64,000 nt of DNA, from the NCBI RefSeq assembly GCF_001421565.1, contig NZ_LMKQ01000001.1:2226605-2290604 (forward strand). Direction: 5' to 3'. Position 1 is the stretch's first letter. Every line of letters starts with the position of its first letter. The position numbers and the translations under genes were made by a program. This DNA comes from Agromyces sp. Leaf222. GTDB lineage: Bacteria > Actinomycetota > Actinomycetes > Actinomycetales > Microbacteriaceae. Positions 31,967 through 41,747 of the stretch are shown here, one piece after another. The notes beneath the pieces were generated by a model. The model searched no databases, was not told the DNA's origin, and was given only the letters and a program-made list of their open reading frames with translations.

Positions 31967-32952
31967 GCGCCGCTCCAGACGGGCGCCGGATGCTGCGCCT
32001 CGAGGTCCGCAACGCCGAGACGCCGATCGAGCGCAAGCCCGAGTGGATCAAGACCAGGGCGAAGATGGGGCCCGAGTACCGCCAACTGCAGGACCTCGTG
32101 AAGAGCGAAGACCTGCACACGGTCTGTCAGGAGGCCGGCTGCCCGAACATCTACGAGTGCTGGGAGGACCGCGAGGCGACCTTCCTCATCGGCGGCTCCC
32201 AGTGCACGCGGCGCTGCGACTTCTGCCAGATCGACACCGGCAAGCCGGCCGACTACGACGTCGACGAGCCGCGGCGCGTCGCCGAATCCGTGCAGCGCAT
32301 GCAGCTGCGCTACTCGACCGTCACCGGCGTCGCCCGCGACGACCTGCCCGACGGCGGCGCCTGGCTCTACGCCGAGACGATCCGCGAGATCCACCGCCAG
32401 TCGCCGGGAACCGGCGTGGAGATCCTCGTGCCCGATTTCAACGGAGAGCCCGACCTGCTGCGGCAGGTGTTCGACGCCCGACCCGAGGTCTTCGCGCACA
32501 ACGTCGAGACCGTGCCGCGCATCTTCAAGCGCATCAGGCCCGCGTTCCGCTACGAGCGATCGCTCGACGTGATCACCCAAGGCCGTGATGCCGGCCTGAT
32601 CACCAAGTCGAACCTCATCCTCGGCATGGGCGAGGAGCGTGCGGAGGTGACGCAGGCCCTGCACGACCTGCACGATGCCGGCACCGACATCATCACCATC
32701 ACGCAGTACCTCCGTCCGAGCCCTCGCCACCTGCCCGTGGCCAGGTGGGTGCGGCCCGAGGAGTTCATCGAGCTCAAGGCCGAGGCGGAACAGATGGGGT
32801 TCCTCGGCGTGCTCTCCGGGCCGCTCGTGCGATCGTCGTACCGAGCAGGGCGGCTGTGGGCCCAGTCCATGCATGCCAAGGGGCGCACGCTGCCCGCCGA
32901 GCTGTCCCATCTGGCCGATCCGGCACTGGGCTTCGCGCAGGCAGTCGGCTGA
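31963..32952 (+). CDS. lipA: Lipoyl synthase (radical SAM)
   Basis: LipA inserts two sulfur atoms into protein-bound octanoate. The radical SAM cluster motif is CTRRCDFC. The auxiliary cluster motif has its cysteines in [12 protein letters not shown]. Both are intact in the 329-aa protein. The start ATG 31963 overlaps the lipB stop (ATGA), and upstream in-frame codons belong to lipB. A 14-bp hairpin follows the gene. Confidence 0.97.
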   Translation: MSAAPDGRRMLRLEVRNAETPIERKPEWIKTRAKMGPEYRQLQDLVKSEDLHTVCQEAGCPNIYECWEDREATFLIGGSQCTRRCDFCQIDTGKPADYDVDEPRRVAESVQRMQLRYSTVTGVARDDLPDGGAWLYAETIREIHRQSPGTGVEILVPDFNGEPDLLRQVFDARPEVFAHNVETVPRIFKRIRPAFRYERSLDVITQGRDAGLITKSNLILGMGEERAEVTQALHDLHDAGTDIITITQYLRPSPRHLPVARWVRPEEFIELKAEAEQMGFLGVLSGPLVRSSYRAGRLWAQSMHAKGRTLPAELSHLADPALGFAQAVG

Positions 32953-32963
32953 GTCATCCGGAT

Positions 32964-33000
32964 GCCGCTTCCGACCGTCACGATCGCGGTCGGAAGCGGC
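32964..33000 (+). terminator. Terminator of the lipB-lipA operon
   Basis: A 14-bp stem (32964-32977 with 32987-33000) has a 9-nt loop. It lies between lipA and the independently promoted DUF4191 gene. Confidence 0.75.
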
Positions 33001-33025
33001 CCTTCGCGCCGGTATCCTTGTGCAC

Positions 33026-33736
33026 ATGGCACGCACCAAGGATTCGTCCGCTCCGAAGGAGCCAGGGCGTCTGAAGCAGATGTGGCAGGTCTTCCAGATG
33101 ACCCGCCGCTACGACTCGAGCGCGCAGTGGCTCATGCTGCTCGTGTTCCTGGCCCCCGTCATCGTCGGGCTCGGGCTCGCCCTCTGGTTGAGCGAGGGCA
33201 ATGGCTTCACGATCGCGCTGTGGATCGTGGCGGGCGTGCTCGCGGGCCTGCTGCTCGCGCTCATCGTCCTCGGTCGACGTGCCGAGCGCGCGGCCTACGC
33301 GCAGATCGACGGCCAGCCCGGTGCGGTCGGTGCGGTCCTGCGCAGCGGACTCCGCGGCGGCTGGATCGGCAACGAGATGCCCGTCGCCGTCAACGGCAAG
33401 ACGCAAGACGCGGTGTACCGTTCCGTCGGGCGCGGCGGCGTCGCCCTCATCAGCGAGGGTCCGCAGACGCGCACCAAGCGCATGCTCGACGACGAGAAGC
33501 GCAAGGTCGCCCGCGTGCTGCCGAACGTGCCGATCACGCTCATCGCGGTCGGCCACGACGACGGTGCGATCGAGTTGCACCGCCTGCCCGCCGCCCTGCG
33601 AAAGATCAAGCGCTCCCTGACCAAGCCCGAGGTGCTCGCGGTGTCGAACCGCCTGAACTCGCTGCAGTCCTCGCTGCCCATCCCGAAGGGCATCGACCCG
33701 ATGAAGGCGCGGCCGCAGCGCGGCAAGATGCGCTGA
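33026..33736 (+). CDS. DUF4191 membrane protein
   Basis: A 236-aa conserved actinobacterial protein found next to lipA in many genomes. A basic N-terminus leads to two membrane helices (about residues 33-55 and 60-82), followed by a soluble basic domain with [12 protein letters not shown] and a C-terminal [18 protein letters not shown] 33026 has TATCCT 7 nt upstream, so leaderless translation is likely. Function unknown. The neighbourhood suggests a link to lipoate or membrane biology, but nothing in the sequence proves it. Confidence 0.82.
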   Translation: MARTKDSSAPKEPGRLKQMWQVFQMTRRYDSSAQWLMLLVFLAPVIVGLGLALWLSEGNGFTIALWIVAGVLAGLLLALIVLGRRAERAAYAQIDGQPGAVGAVLRSGLRGGWIGNEMPVAVNGKTQDAVYRSVGRGGVALISEGPQTRTKRMLDDEKRKVARVLPNVPITLIAVGHDDGAIELHRLPAALRKIKRSLTKPEVLAVSNRLNSLQSSLPIPKGIDPMKARPQRGKMR

Positions 33737-33751
33737 TCCCCCACCGACGCC

Positions 33752-33788
33752 CGAACGCGGCATCCGACCTGGTCGGGTGCCGCGTTCG
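33752..33788. terminator. Terminator between DUF4191 and the RDD gene
   Basis: An 11-bp stem (33752-33762 with 33778-33788) continues inward through a G-U pair to about 17 bp with a CTG loop. It lies between convergent genes. The remaining spacer to 33881 has no gene. Confidence 0.7.
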
Positions 33789-33881
33789 TCGTTCGGGCGA
33801 TCGATCCGGTTCCGGATGCCGCGGGCGGGCGTGCCTCAGGGGCTCCGGATGTCGCGAGCCGGCGTGCGGAGCATCCGCCGC

Positions 33882-34316
33882 TCAGGAGCGGACGAGCACC
33901 GTGCCCGCGACCTTGTCGTGGAATCCGCGCTGGTCGGAGTCCCACACGAGCGCGGGCACCACGATGGCGAGCAGCAGCGTGCGCACGACCGGGCGCCAGA
34001 GCCCGACCCATCCTCCGGCGATCGGCAGGATGCGCAGCCCCATGAGCCGGTGGCCGACGCTGCCGCCGATGGTCGGGATGAACACGACCTGCATGAGCGC
34101 GAAGATGCCGAGCGTGAGCCAGGAGTGCAGCAGCGAGCTGTATGGCGCGAAGAGCAGCGCGATCACCAGTGCGGCGGCCCAGTCGATGAGGATCGCGGCG
34201 ATGCGCCGACCGACCCGCGCGACCGAGTTCGGGCCCTCGTCGGGCAGCCCGAGCCGCTCCCCCGGCCACCGGCTGGGCTCGAGCTGGCCGAAGGTGGTGG
34301 GGGTCGCGTCAGGCAT
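33882..34316 (-). CDS. RDD family membrane protein
   Basis: A 144-aa protein with the RDD-type motif: [14 protein letters not shown] near the first helix and [10 protein letters not shown] in the middle. Three hydrophobic helices are predicted. ATG 34316 is preceded by TAGAAT and 6 nt, so leaderless. It diverges from glnA; this neighbourhood is common in actinobacteria. Transport or stress roles are proposed for the family, but no substrate can be read here. Confidence 0.85.
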   Translation of the reverse strand: MPDATPTTFGQLEPSRWPGERLGLPDEGPNSVARVGRRIAAILIDWAAALVIALLFAPYSSLLHSWLTLGIFALMQVVFIPTIGGSVGHRLMGLRILPIAGGWVGLWRPVVRTLLLAIVVPALVWDSDQRGFHDKVAGTVLVRS

Positions 34317-34343
34317 CCATCGATTCTACCGAGCGGCGGCGAC

Positions 34344-34381
34344 GTAACACGTCTGAAACAATTGCGTCATGGTCGGGTAAC
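34344..34381 (+). promoter_or_regulatory. GlnR-type box upstream of glnA
   Basis: Four 5-mers are spaced by exactly 6 nt: GTAAC (34344), GAAAC (34355), GTCAT (34366) and GTAAC (34377). This reproduces the a-b-a-b layout of the actinobacterial GlnR site (gTnAC-n6-GaAAC repeated). The first half is perfect and the second is weaker. A possible -10 (TACGGT, 34392-34397) lies just downstream. Nitrogen control of glnA by GlnR is inferred. Confidence 0.75.
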
Positions 34382-34463
34382 CACCACTCGGTACGGTCGA
34401 CTACGGCTGTGCACGTCCGTCCGGCCTCGCCGGTTCAACTCGCCCCCTTGGAGATTCCAACCC

Positions 34464-35888
34464 ATGTTCAGTGATTCGTCTGAAGTGCTTAAGTTCATCA
34501 AGGAGACGGATGTCAAGTTCCTCGACATCCGCTTCACCGACCTCCCGGGTGTGCAGCAGCACTTCAACATCCCGGCGTCGACCGTCGACGAGGAGTTCTT
34601 CACCGTCGGCCAGCTCTTCGACGGCTCCTCGATTCGCGGGTTCGCCAACATCCACGAGTCCGACATGCAGCTCATCCCCGATGTGACCACCGCGTACATC
34701 GACCAGTTCCGCACCGCGCGCACCCTGGTGATGATCTTCGACATCTACAACCCGCGCAACGGCGAGATCTACTCGAAGGACCCGCGTCAGGTCGCCAAGA
34801 AGGCCGAGAAGTACCTCGCGTCCACCGGCATCGCCGACACCGCGTTCTTCGCCCCCGAGGCCGAGTTCTACATCTTCGACGACGTGCGCTACGAGGTGAA
34901 GCAGAACGCGAGCTTCTACTCCATCGACTCCGACGAGGGCGCATGGAACTCCGGCCGCGAAGAAGAGGGCGGCAACCTCGGCAACAAGACCCCCTACAAG
35001 GGCGGCTACTTCCCGGTCAGCCCGGTCGACAAGACCGCCGACCTGCGCGACGACATCACGCTGAACCTCATCGAGGCCGGCTTCATCCTCGAGCGTTCGC
35101 ACCACGAGGTGGGCACGGGCGGCCAGCAGGAGATCAACTACCGCTTCGACACCATGGTGCACGCGGCCGACGACATCCTGAAGTTCAAGTACATCGTCAA
35201 GAACACGGCCGAGCAGTGGGGCAAGTCCGCCACGTTCATGCCGAAGCCGCTCTTCGGCGACAACGGCTCGGGCATGCACACGCACCAGTCGCTGTGGAGC
35301 GAGGGCAAGCCCCTCTTCTACGACGAGGCGGGCTACGGCGGCCTCTCCGACCTGGCGCGCTGGTACATCGGCGGCCTCCTCAAGCACGCCCCCGCGGTGC
35401 TGGCCTTCACGAACCCGACGGTGAACTCGTACCACCGCCTGGTTCCCGGCTTCGAGGCTCCCGTCAACCTGGTCTACTCGGCAGGCAACCGCTCGGCTGC
35501 GATCCGCATCCCGATCACGGGCACCAACCCCAAGGCCAAGCGCATCGAGTTCCGCGCTCCGGATGCCTCGGGCAACCCGTACCTCGCGTTCGCCGCGCAG
35601 CTCATGGCGGGCCTCGACGGCATCAAGAACCGCATCGAGCCGCACGAGCCCGTCGACAAGGACCTCTACGAGCTCCCGCCCGAGGAGGCCAAGACGATCC
35701 CGCAGGTTCCGGGCTCGCTCGACGCCGTGCTCGACGCGCTCGAGGCCGACCACGACTTCCTCCTCGAGGGCGGCGTGTTCACCAAGGAGCTCATCGAGAC
35801 CTGGATCGACTACAAGCGCGAGAAGGAGCTGAAGCCGCTGGCTCAGCGTCCGCACCCGTTCGAGTTCGAGCTCTACTACGGCGTCTGA
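34464..35888 (+). CDS. glnA: Glutamine synthetase type I
   Basis: The main ammonium-assimilating enzyme, a dodecamer of 474 aa. The N-terminal DLPGVQQHF and DGSSIRGF, the metal and ATP motifs ([38 protein letters not shown]) and NRSAAIRIP are all present. The adenylylation site is Tyr402 in [10 protein letters not shown], the expected target of the GlnE encoded nearby. ATG 34464 has GGAG at about 11 nt. A GlnR-type box sits 83-120 bp upstream. The gene ends at a very strong UUCG-looped terminator, so it is monocistronic. Confidence 0.97.
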   Translation: MFSDSSEVLKFIKETDVKFLDIRFTDLPGVQQHFNIPASTVDEEFFTVGQLFDGSSIRGFANIHESDMQLIPDVTTAYIDQFRTARTLVMIFDIYNPRNGEIYSKDPRQVAKKAEKYLASTGIADTAFFAPEAEFYIFDDVRYEVKQNASFYSIDSDEGAWNSGREEEGGNLGNKTPYKGGYFPVSPVDKTADLRDDITLNLIEAGFILERSHHEVGTGGQQEINYRFDTMVHAADDILKFKYIVKNTAEQWGKSATFMPKPLFGDNGSGMHTHQSLWSEGKPLFYDEAGYGGLSDLARWYIGGLLKHAPAVLAFTNPTVNSYHRLVPGFEAPVNLVYSAGNRSAAIRIPITGTNPKAKRIEFRAPDASGNPYLAFAAQLMAGLDGIKNRIEPHEPVDKDLYELPPEEAKTIPQVPGSLDAVLDALEADHDFLLEGGVFTKELIETWIDYKREKELKPLAQRPHPFEFELYYGV

Positions 35889-35917
35889 TCCCCGCATCCC
35901 CCTGCGGTGTCCCCACA

Positions 35918-35955
35918 GGAACGGCCCGCATCGCTTCGGCGATGCGGGCCGTTCC
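35918..35955 (+). terminator. glnA terminator with UUCG tetraloop
   Basis: A perfect 17-bp stem (35918-35934 with 35939-35955) is closed by TTCG, an especially stable RNA tetraloop. Confidence 0.88.
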
Positions 35956-35958
35956 GCA

Positions 35959-36006
35959 TTTCCGCGCTGCTCGGTTTCCGCGCTGCTCGGTTTCCGCGCC
36001 GCTCGC
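35959..36006. repeat. Three tandem 16-bp repeats
   Basis: TTTCCGCGCTGCTCGG occurs at 35959-35974 and again, identically, at 35975-35990. A third copy with two changes fills 35991-36006. The repeats lie between the glnA terminator and the glnE stop. The rest of this spacer, to 36106, shows no gene. Confidence 0.8.
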
Positions 36007-36106
36007 GGTCGCCAACGGCCCCGGGTGCGCCGACATCCGGTTGCCCACGAACTGACCCGCGGACGCCGGCCGTCGGCACGCGAGCCCGCGGGCGGGCGAG
36101 CCCCGG

Positions 36107-39100
36107 TCAGCCCGACGTCGGTTCGCGGCGCTGCTGTTCCTCGCCGTAGAACCCGCGCTCGAACACGGCGCGCGAACGACGGGTGACGGCGAGGTAGTCG
36201 TCTTCGAGCTGGGTGGCCGATCCGGGCGGGTAGCCCATGATGCGGGCGACGCCCTCGAGTTGGGTGCGCTCGACGGGCAGCACGTCGGTCGTGCGCTCGA
36301 GCCAGAGGGTCAGGGCCGAACGCGCACGGGAGGCGAGAATCCATGCCGCGCGCAGCGTCTCGGCGTCGGAGGCGGAGATGAGGCCGTGCTCGACCGCCGC
36401 GTCGAGGGCCTCGAGCGTCGACGTCGTGCGAAGCGCCGGAACCCCGGCCGCATGCTCGAGCTGCGCCAGTTGGACGAACCACTCCACGTCGCTGAGGGAT
36501 CCGCGCCCGAGCTTGAGGTGCCGCTTGGGATCAGCGCCCTGGGGCAGTCGTTCGTTCTCGACGCGGGCCTTGATGCGCTTGACCTCGCGCACGTCGCGCT
36601 CGGAGATCTGCTCTGGATAGCGGATCGTGTCGGCGAGCTCGGTGAAGTCGGCCAGCAACGCCGGGTCGCCCGCGACGCCGCGCGCGCGGAGCAGCGCCTG
36701 CGCCTCCCAGGTCAGCGACCAGCGCGCGTAGTACGCCCGGTAGGCGTCGAGCGAGCGTGCGACCACGCCGTTTCGGCCCTCGGGGCGGAGGTCCGCGTCG
36801 AGCTCGAACGGCAGCCGGGCGTCTTCGCTGAGTCGAACCAGTTCGGCGACGATGCGCAACGCCCGCGAATGCGCGGCGTCGGGTGCGGCATCCGTGGCCC
36901 GATAGACGTAGATGATGTCGGCGTCGCTGCTGATGCCGAGCTCTCGCCCGCCGAATCGGCCCATGCCGATCACGGCGAACTCGATGCCGTCGGGCTCCTC
37001 GCCACGGATCGCGGCGACGAGCGCGGCGATGTGGTTCTCGGTGAGGTCGCTCAACGCCCAGCCGAGCTCCTGCACCGTGCACACGTCGAGGATCGCCGCC
37101 AACGCCAGACGCAGCACCTCGCGGCGTCGGATGGCCCGCAGGATCTTGGCGGCGGCGTCGGGATCGTGGTGCCGCTGCAGCACGGCGCGCGACTCCTCGC
37201 GGAGTGCCTCGCGGGATCGCGGACGCAGCTCATCGAGGTCCTCGAGCCAGGCCACCGCCTCGGGGCTGCGTTCGAGCATCTTGGCCGCGTAGCGGGACCC
37301 GGAGAGCACCTTCGTCAGGTTGAGCGCGGCATCCGAGGAATCTCGGAGCAGTCCGAGGTACCAGTGGGTCGTGCCGAGGGTGTCGCTCAGCCGCCGGAAG
37401 GAGAGCATCCCGAAGTCGGGGTCGGTGCCCTCGGCGAACCAGGAGATGAGCACGGGCATGAGGTTGCGCTGGATCTGGGCTCTCCTGGAGACGCCCGAGG
37501 TGAGCGCACCGATGTGCGCGAGGGCACCGCGGGGGTCGCGGAAGCCGATCGCCGCGAGCCGCGCCTCGGCCTGGGCGCTCGTGAGCTCGAGTCCCGACGC
37601 CGGGAGGGCGGCGACCGCCGAGAGCAGCGGACGGTAGAACAGGCGCTCGTGCAGCCCGCGCACGCGCTGCTTGGTCGACTGCCAGATCTCGCCGAGTCGC
37701 TCGGCATCGGGGGCGAGCCCGGAGGCCCGAGCCAGCCGACGCAGGCCTGCCGCATCACGCGGCATGAGGTGGGTGCGTCGCAGCCGCTCGAGCTGCAGGC
37801 GGTGCTCGAGCACACGGAGCAGTCGGTAGTCGCGCGAGAACTCGGCGGCCTCTTCGCGACCGACGTAGCCGTTGTCGGCGAGGGCCGAGAGTGCCGGCAG
37901 CGTGCCCGGCTGGTGGATCGCGTCGTCGGAGGCACCGTGCACGAGCTGCAGCAGCTGCACCGTGAACTCGATGTCGCGGAGGCCGCCCGGGCCGAGCTTC
38001 AGCTGCACGCCGACCTCGTCGGCCGGGATGTGCTCGGTCACGCGCTCGCGCATGCGCTGCACGGACTCGACGAACCCGTCACGGCCCGAGCTCGCCCACA
38101 CCTTGGGTGCGACTCCGGCCGCGTAGCGATCACCGAGCTCGAGGTCGCCCGCGAGCGGCCGCGCCTTCAGCAGGGCCTGGAACTCCCAGCTCTTGGCCCA
38201 CCGGTCGTAGTACTGCAGGTGCGACTCGAGCGTGCGAACGAGCGCGCCGTCCTTGCCCTCGGGGCGGAGGTTCGGATCGACCTCCCAGAGCGGCGGCTCG
38301 ATGCCCGGCTCGGCGATGACGCGCATCGTGAGCATCGCGAGTCGGGTCGAGATCTCGAGCGCTCGCGCCGTCGAGACGACCTCTTCGTCGGCCGATTCGC
38401 CGACGAAGATGACATCGACGTCGCTGACGTAGTTGAGCTCGCGCGCCCCGGCCTTGCCCATGCCGATGACGGCGAGGCGGGATGCCGCGACCTCCGCCTC
38501 GGGGTACAGCCCCGGTGCTGCCGGCGCACCCTCCGCGCGGGCGCTGAACCGCCGGGCGACGTCGAGCGCCGCGTCGAGGGTCGCACCAGAGAGGTCGGCG
38601 AGTCCGGCCGCCACCGTCTCGACCGCCTCGACCGCGTCGACCCGGGTGAGGTCGAACACGGCGATGCGGGCCAACAGGCTGCGATAGCGCACGCGCAGTG
38701 CCGACGCCACGCGCTCGTATGACACGGAGGGATGCGCCGAGGCGCCGGCGACGGTCGCGAGCAGGAGCGCGCGGGCCTCGTCGGTCGTGAACGGCGGCCC
38801 CGGCACCTCCTGGAACAGCGCGATCTCGGACGGATGCCGCTGCAGGAAGTCTGCGAACCCCCTCGACGCGCCGACCAGCCGAGCGAACCGCTCGGCCGAA
38901 GCTGCGGGAGCGAGCACCGCCGAGACCTCCTGCGGCGCGCGCGCATGCAACCGTTCGGTGGCGATCAGCGCCTCGTCGGGGTCTGCGGCGTGCCCGAACG
39001 CGACGAGCAGGTGCTCCTCGTCGAGTCCGGTCAGCTCCGCGAGCGACCCGAGCCTGGCCGCGGCGGCCGAGAGGTCGTCGAAACCGGCGCGCGCCAGTCG

Positions 39101-39127
39101 ACCGAGTGTTGGTGCCTGGCGTGACAT
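36107..39127 (-). CDS. glnE: Bifunctional glutamine synthetase adenylyltransferase/deadenylylase
   Basis: GlnE adds AMP to, or removes it from, the glutamine synthetase tyrosine to switch its activity. The 1006-aa protein has the typical two nucleotidyltransferase domains. The N-terminal one has GMGKAGARELNYVSDVDVIF and the C-terminal one GMGRFGGRELGISSDADIIY, each with an intact DxD. Helical domains lie between and after them. ATG 39127 (MSRQAPTLG) begins 10 nt after the glnA2 stop, so the two form an operon. No clear ribosome site is seen, which suggests translational coupling. Confidence 0.95.
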   Translation of the reverse strand: MSRQAPTLGRLARAGFDDLSAAAARLGSLAELTGLDEEHLLVAFGHAADPDEALIATERLHARAPQEVSAVLAPAASAERFARLVGASRGFADFLQRHPSEIALFQEVPGPPFTTDEARALLLATVAGASAHPSVSYERVASALRVRYRSLLARIAVFDLTRVDAVEAVETVAAGLADLSGATLDAALDVARRFSARAEGAPAAPGLYPEAEVAASRLAVIGMGKAGARELNYVSDVDVIFVGESADEEVVSTARALEISTRLAMLTMRVIAEPGIEPPLWEVDPNLRPEGKDGALVRTLESHLQYYDRWAKSWEFQALLKARPLAGDLELGDRYAAGVAPKVWASSGRDGFVESVQRMRERVTEHIPADEVGVQLKLGPGGLRDIEFTVQLLQLVHGASDDAIHQPGTLPALSALADNGYVGREEAAEFSRDYRLLRVLEHRLQLERLRRTHLMPRDAAGLRRLARASGLAPDAERLGEIWQSTKQRVRGLHERLFYRPLLSAVAALPASGLELTSAQAEARLAAIGFRDPRGALAHIGALTSGVSRRAQIQRNLMPVLISWFAEGTDPDFGMLSFRRLSDTLGTTHWYLGLLRDSSDAALNLTKVLSGSRYAAKMLERSPEAVAWLEDLDELRPRSREALREESRAVLQRHHDPDAAAKILRAIRRREVLRLALAAILDVCTVQELGWALSDLTENHIAALVAAIRGEEPDGIEFAVIGMGRFGGRELGISSDADIIYVYRATDAAPDAAHSRALRIVAELVRLSEDARLPFELDADLRPEGRNGVVARSLDAYRAYYARWSLTWEAQALLRARGVAGDPALLADFTELADTIRYPEQISERDVREVKRIKARVENERLPQGADPKRHLKLGRGSLSDVEWFVQLAQLEHAAGVPALRTTSTLEALDAAVEHGLISASDAETLRAAWILASRARSALTLWLERTTDVLPVERTQLEGVARIMGYPPGSATQLEDDYLAVTRRSRAVFERGFYGEEQQRREPTSG

Positions 39128-39137
39128 CCGGGGCGCG

Positions 39138-40475
39138 TCAGAGGATCTCGAGGTTGCGCTGCAGCTCGAAGGGCGTGACCTGCGAGCGGTACGAGCGCCA
39201 TTCGGCACGCTTGTTCGCGAGCACGTAGTTGAAGACCTGCTCGCCCAGCGTCTCGGCGACGAGCTCGGACTCCTCCATGTACTCGATCGCGTGGTCGAGG
39301 CTCGCGGGCAGCGGGTTGTAGCCGAGTGCACGGCGCTCGCTGTCGGTGAGGGCCCAGACGTCGTCTTCGGCTTCTGCCGGCAGCTCGTACCCCTCTTCGA
39401 TGCCCTTCATGCCGGCTGCGAGCAGCAGCGAGAAGGCGAGGTACGGGTTGGCCGCGGAATCGATGGCGCGGTACTCGACGCGCGCGCTCTGGCCCTTGTT
39501 CGGCTTGTAGAGCGGAACGCGCACGAGCGCGGAGCGGTTGTTGTGGCCCCAGCAGATGAAGCTGGGGGCCTCGTCGCCGCCCCACAGCCGCTTGTAGGAG
39601 TTCACGAACTGGTTCGTGACCGCCGAGATCTCGTTGGCGTGGCGGAGGAGGCCCGCGATGAACTGACGCCCGATCTTGGAGAGCTGGTACTGCGCGCCGG
39701 CCTCGTAGAACGCGTTCGCGTCGCCCTCGAAGAGCGAGAGATGCGTGTGCATGCCGCTGCCCGGATACTGCGAGAACGGCTTGGGCATGAAGGTGGCGTA
39801 GACGCCCTGCTCGATCGCGACCTCCTTGATGACCGTGCGGAACGTCATGATGTTGTCGGCCGTGGTGAGCGCGTCGGCGTAGCGCAGGTCGATCTCGTTC
39901 TGGCCGGGGCCGGCCTCGTGGTGGCTGAACTCGACCGAGATGCCCAGGTCTTCGAGCATGCGCACCGAGCGGCGACGGAAGTCGTGAGCGGTGCCGCCCG
40001 GCACGTTGTCGAAGTAGCCGGCCGAGTCGACGGGCACGGGCCCCTCGTCGCCGAACTTCGACGAGCGGAGCAGGTAGAACTCGATCTCGGGGTGCGTGTA
40101 GAACGTGAAGCCGCGGTCGGCCGCACGCGCGAGCGTGCGCTTGAGCACGTTGCGCGGGTCGGCGACGGCCGGCTCGCCGTCGGGCGTCGTGATGTCGCAG
40201 AACATGCGACCCGTCGGGTCGATGTCACCGCGCCACGGCAGCGTCTGGAACGTCGTGGGATCGGGGTAGGCGAGCAGGTCGGACTCGTAGGTGCGGCTCA
40301 GGCCCTCGATGGCCGAGCCGTCGAAGCCGATGCCCTCGGTGAACGCGCCCTCGACCTCTGCCGGGGCGATCGCGACCGACTTCAGGGTGCCGACGACGTC
40401 GGTGAACCAGAGCCTGACGAACTTGACCCCCCGCTCTTCGATCGTCCGAAGAACGAAGTCACGCTGCTTGTCCAT
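39138..40475 (-). CDS. glnA2: Glutamine synthetase-like protein GlnA2
   Basis: A shorter glutamine synthetase paralogue, 445 aa, typical of actinobacteria. The GS fold motifs are present (GFDGSAIEG, HPEIEFYLL, HHEAGPGQNEID, KPFSQYPGSGMHTHLS, NNRSALVRVP). The adenylylation loop seen in GlnA is absent, with the region reading WALTDSERRALGYNPLP, so GlnE should not modify it. ATG 40475 (MDKQRDFV) is preferred over GTG 40481, from the family N-terminus. A TACCCT -10 (40504-40499) leaves a short leader with AGGAG. In other actinobacteria some such paralogues act on polyamines instead, so the substrate is open. Confidence 0.9.
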   Translation of the reverse strand: MDKQRDFVLRTIEERGVKFVRLWFTDVVGTLKSVAIAPAEVEGAFTEGIGFDGSAIEGLSRTYESDLLAYPDPTTFQTLPWRGDIDPTGRMFCDITTPDGEPAVADPRNVLKRTLARAADRGFTFYTHPEIEFYLLRSSKFGDEGPVPVDSAGYFDNVPGGTAHDFRRRSVRMLEDLGISVEFSHHEAGPGQNEIDLRYADALTTADNIMTFRTVIKEVAIEQGVYATFMPKPFSQYPGSGMHTHLSLFEGDANAFYEAGAQYQLSKIGRQFIAGLLRHANEISAVTNQFVNSYKRLWGGDEAPSFICWGHNNRSALVRVPLYKPNKGQSARVEYRAIDSAANPYLAFSLLLAAGMKGIEEGYELPAEAEDDVWALTDSERRALGYNPLPASLDHAIEYMEESELVAETLGEQVFNYVLANKRAEWRSYRSQVTPFELQRNLEIL

Positions 40476-40562
40476 CCACACCCTCTCTCGCTCCTCTCAG
40501 GGTAGCGGTAAGCGGACGTTCGGCGAGCCCTTCGGCGCGGGCGCGTATGGGAGACTGCCATC

Positions 40563-41486
40563 ATGTCCGACCAGCCTGCATCCCCCGCCACTCCTGACGC
40601 GCCGAGTCCCGCCGCGACGAACTCGGCCGCGCAGGCCGAACCGGCCGTCGAGACCACGCCTTACGGCGGCGGTGCAGCCCCAGGGGGCCCGAGGCGCGTC
40701 CGCACGCGCCACTTCCAGAACGCCAAGCGCGACGGCATCAAGATCACGGGCCTGACGAGCTACGACCAGCTCACGGCGCGCATCTTCGACGAGGCCGGCA
40801 TCGACTTCCTGCTCGTCGGCGACTCGTCGGGCAACAACGTCTTCGGCTACGAGACGACCCTGCCCGTCACGGTCGACGAGCTGATCCCCCTCACGCGCGC
40901 CGTCGCCGGCGCCGTGAAGCGGGCGTTCGTCATCGCCGACATGCCGTTCGGCTCCTACGAGGTCGGCGCCGAGGAGGCGCTGCACACGGCGATCCGCTTC
41001 ATGAAGGAGACGGGCGCGCACGCGGTCAAGCTCGAGGGCGGCGTGCGCAGTGCCGAGCAGATCCGCCGCGTCGTGCAGGCCGGCATCCCGGTCATGGCGC
41101 ACATCGGCTACACGCCGCAGAGCGAGCACGGGCTCGGCGGGCACATCATCCAGGGCCGCGGCGAGGGCGTGCAGCAGTTGCTCGCCGACGCCGAGGCGGT
41201 GCAGGATGCCGGTGCGTTCGCCGTCGTGCTCGAGATGGTGCCGTCCGACGCCGCACGCCAGGTGACCGAACGCCTCGACATCCCGACCATCAGCGTCGGC
41301 GCCGGCCCGCACACCGACGGCCAACTGCTCGTCTGGACCGACTGGGCGGGCCTCACCGTCGGCCGCGTGCCGAAGTTCGTTCGCCAGTACGCCGACCTCG
41401 CCGGCATCCTGGGCAAGGCGGCCGCCGAGTGGCAGGCCGACGTCGCGAGCGGCGAGTACCCGAGCGCCGAGCACAGCTACGAGTGA
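40563..41486 (+). CDS. panB: 3-methyl-2-oxobutanoate hydroxymethyltransferase
   Basis: PanB makes ketopantoate from 2-oxoisovalerate and methylene-THF, the first step of pantothenate synthesis. The 307-aa protein has an extra Ala/Pro-rich N-terminal tail of about 45 residues. The TIM barrel then shows FLLVGDSSGNNVFGY, the metal Asp in IADMPFGSY, VKLEGG and HIGYTPQ. The C-terminal VGAGPHTDGQLLVWTD has a His in place of the usual Ile of IGAG. ATG 40563 has GAGACT 6 nt upstream and no ribosome site, so it may be leaderless. CoA made from pantothenate also supplies the ACP arm. Confidence 0.92.
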   Translation: MSDQPASPATPDAPSPAATNSAAQAEPAVETTPYGGGAAPGGPRRVRTRHFQNAKRDGIKITGLTSYDQLTARIFDEAGIDFLLVGDSSGNNVFGYETTLPVTVDELIPLTRAVAGAVKRAFVIADMPFGSYEVGAEEALHTAIRFMKETGAHAVKLEGGVRSAEQIRRVVQAGIPVMAHIGYTPQSEHGLGGHIIQGRGEGVQQLLADAEAVQDAGAFAVVLEMVPSDAARQVTERLDIPTISVGAGPHTDGQLLVWTDWAGLTVGRVPKFVRQYADLAGILGKAAAEWQADVASGEYPSAEHSYE

Positions 41487-41547
41487 GCCGCCCCGGCCCC
41501 GAGTCGCGCACCGGGTGACGTGCGAGCCGTGACTCGCCGATCACCGG

Positions 41548-41733
41548 TCAGTCGTCGGCGGCGTCCTCTGCGGCCCATTTCGCGCTGTTCGCGCGGAGCT
41601 TCTCGAGTGCGTGCTCGGCCTCCTCGCGCGTGTCGAAGGGCCCGGCACGGTCGACCGACGGCGACACGAAGCCCTGCTCCACTGCGCCCGTCTTGAGGTT
41701 GTACCAGAAGCGGTGTTCGATGTCCTCGGCCAT
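41548..41733 (-). CDS. Small SPOR-like protein
   Basis: A 61-aa conserved protein: RFWYNLKTGAVEQG, then GPFDTREEAEHALEKLR, resembling a SPOR-type beta-alpha fold. No signal peptide or membrane segment is seen. It is leaderless: TAGGAT lies 6 nt before ATG 41733, and its -10 overlaps the start codon of map on the other strand. Function unknown; the SPOR resemblance is by eye. Confidence 0.75.
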   Translation of the reverse strand: MAEDIEHRFWYNLKTGAVEQGFVSPSVDRAGPFDTREEAEHALEKLRANSAKWAAEDAADD

Positions 41734-41747
41734 AGGCTGATCCTATG
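41731..41747. promoter_or_regulatory. Palindromic dual start/-10 module
   Basis: CATAGGCTGATCCTATG contains both start codons. On the plus strand TAGGCT-N6-ATG starts map. On the minus strand TAGGAT-N6-ATG starts the SPOR-like gene. Each -10 shares a base with the opposite start codon. Confidence 0.65.

Noticed and set aside
36260..38722. An 820-codon plus-strand frame
   Set aside because: Antisense to glnE, with no domain or ribosome site.
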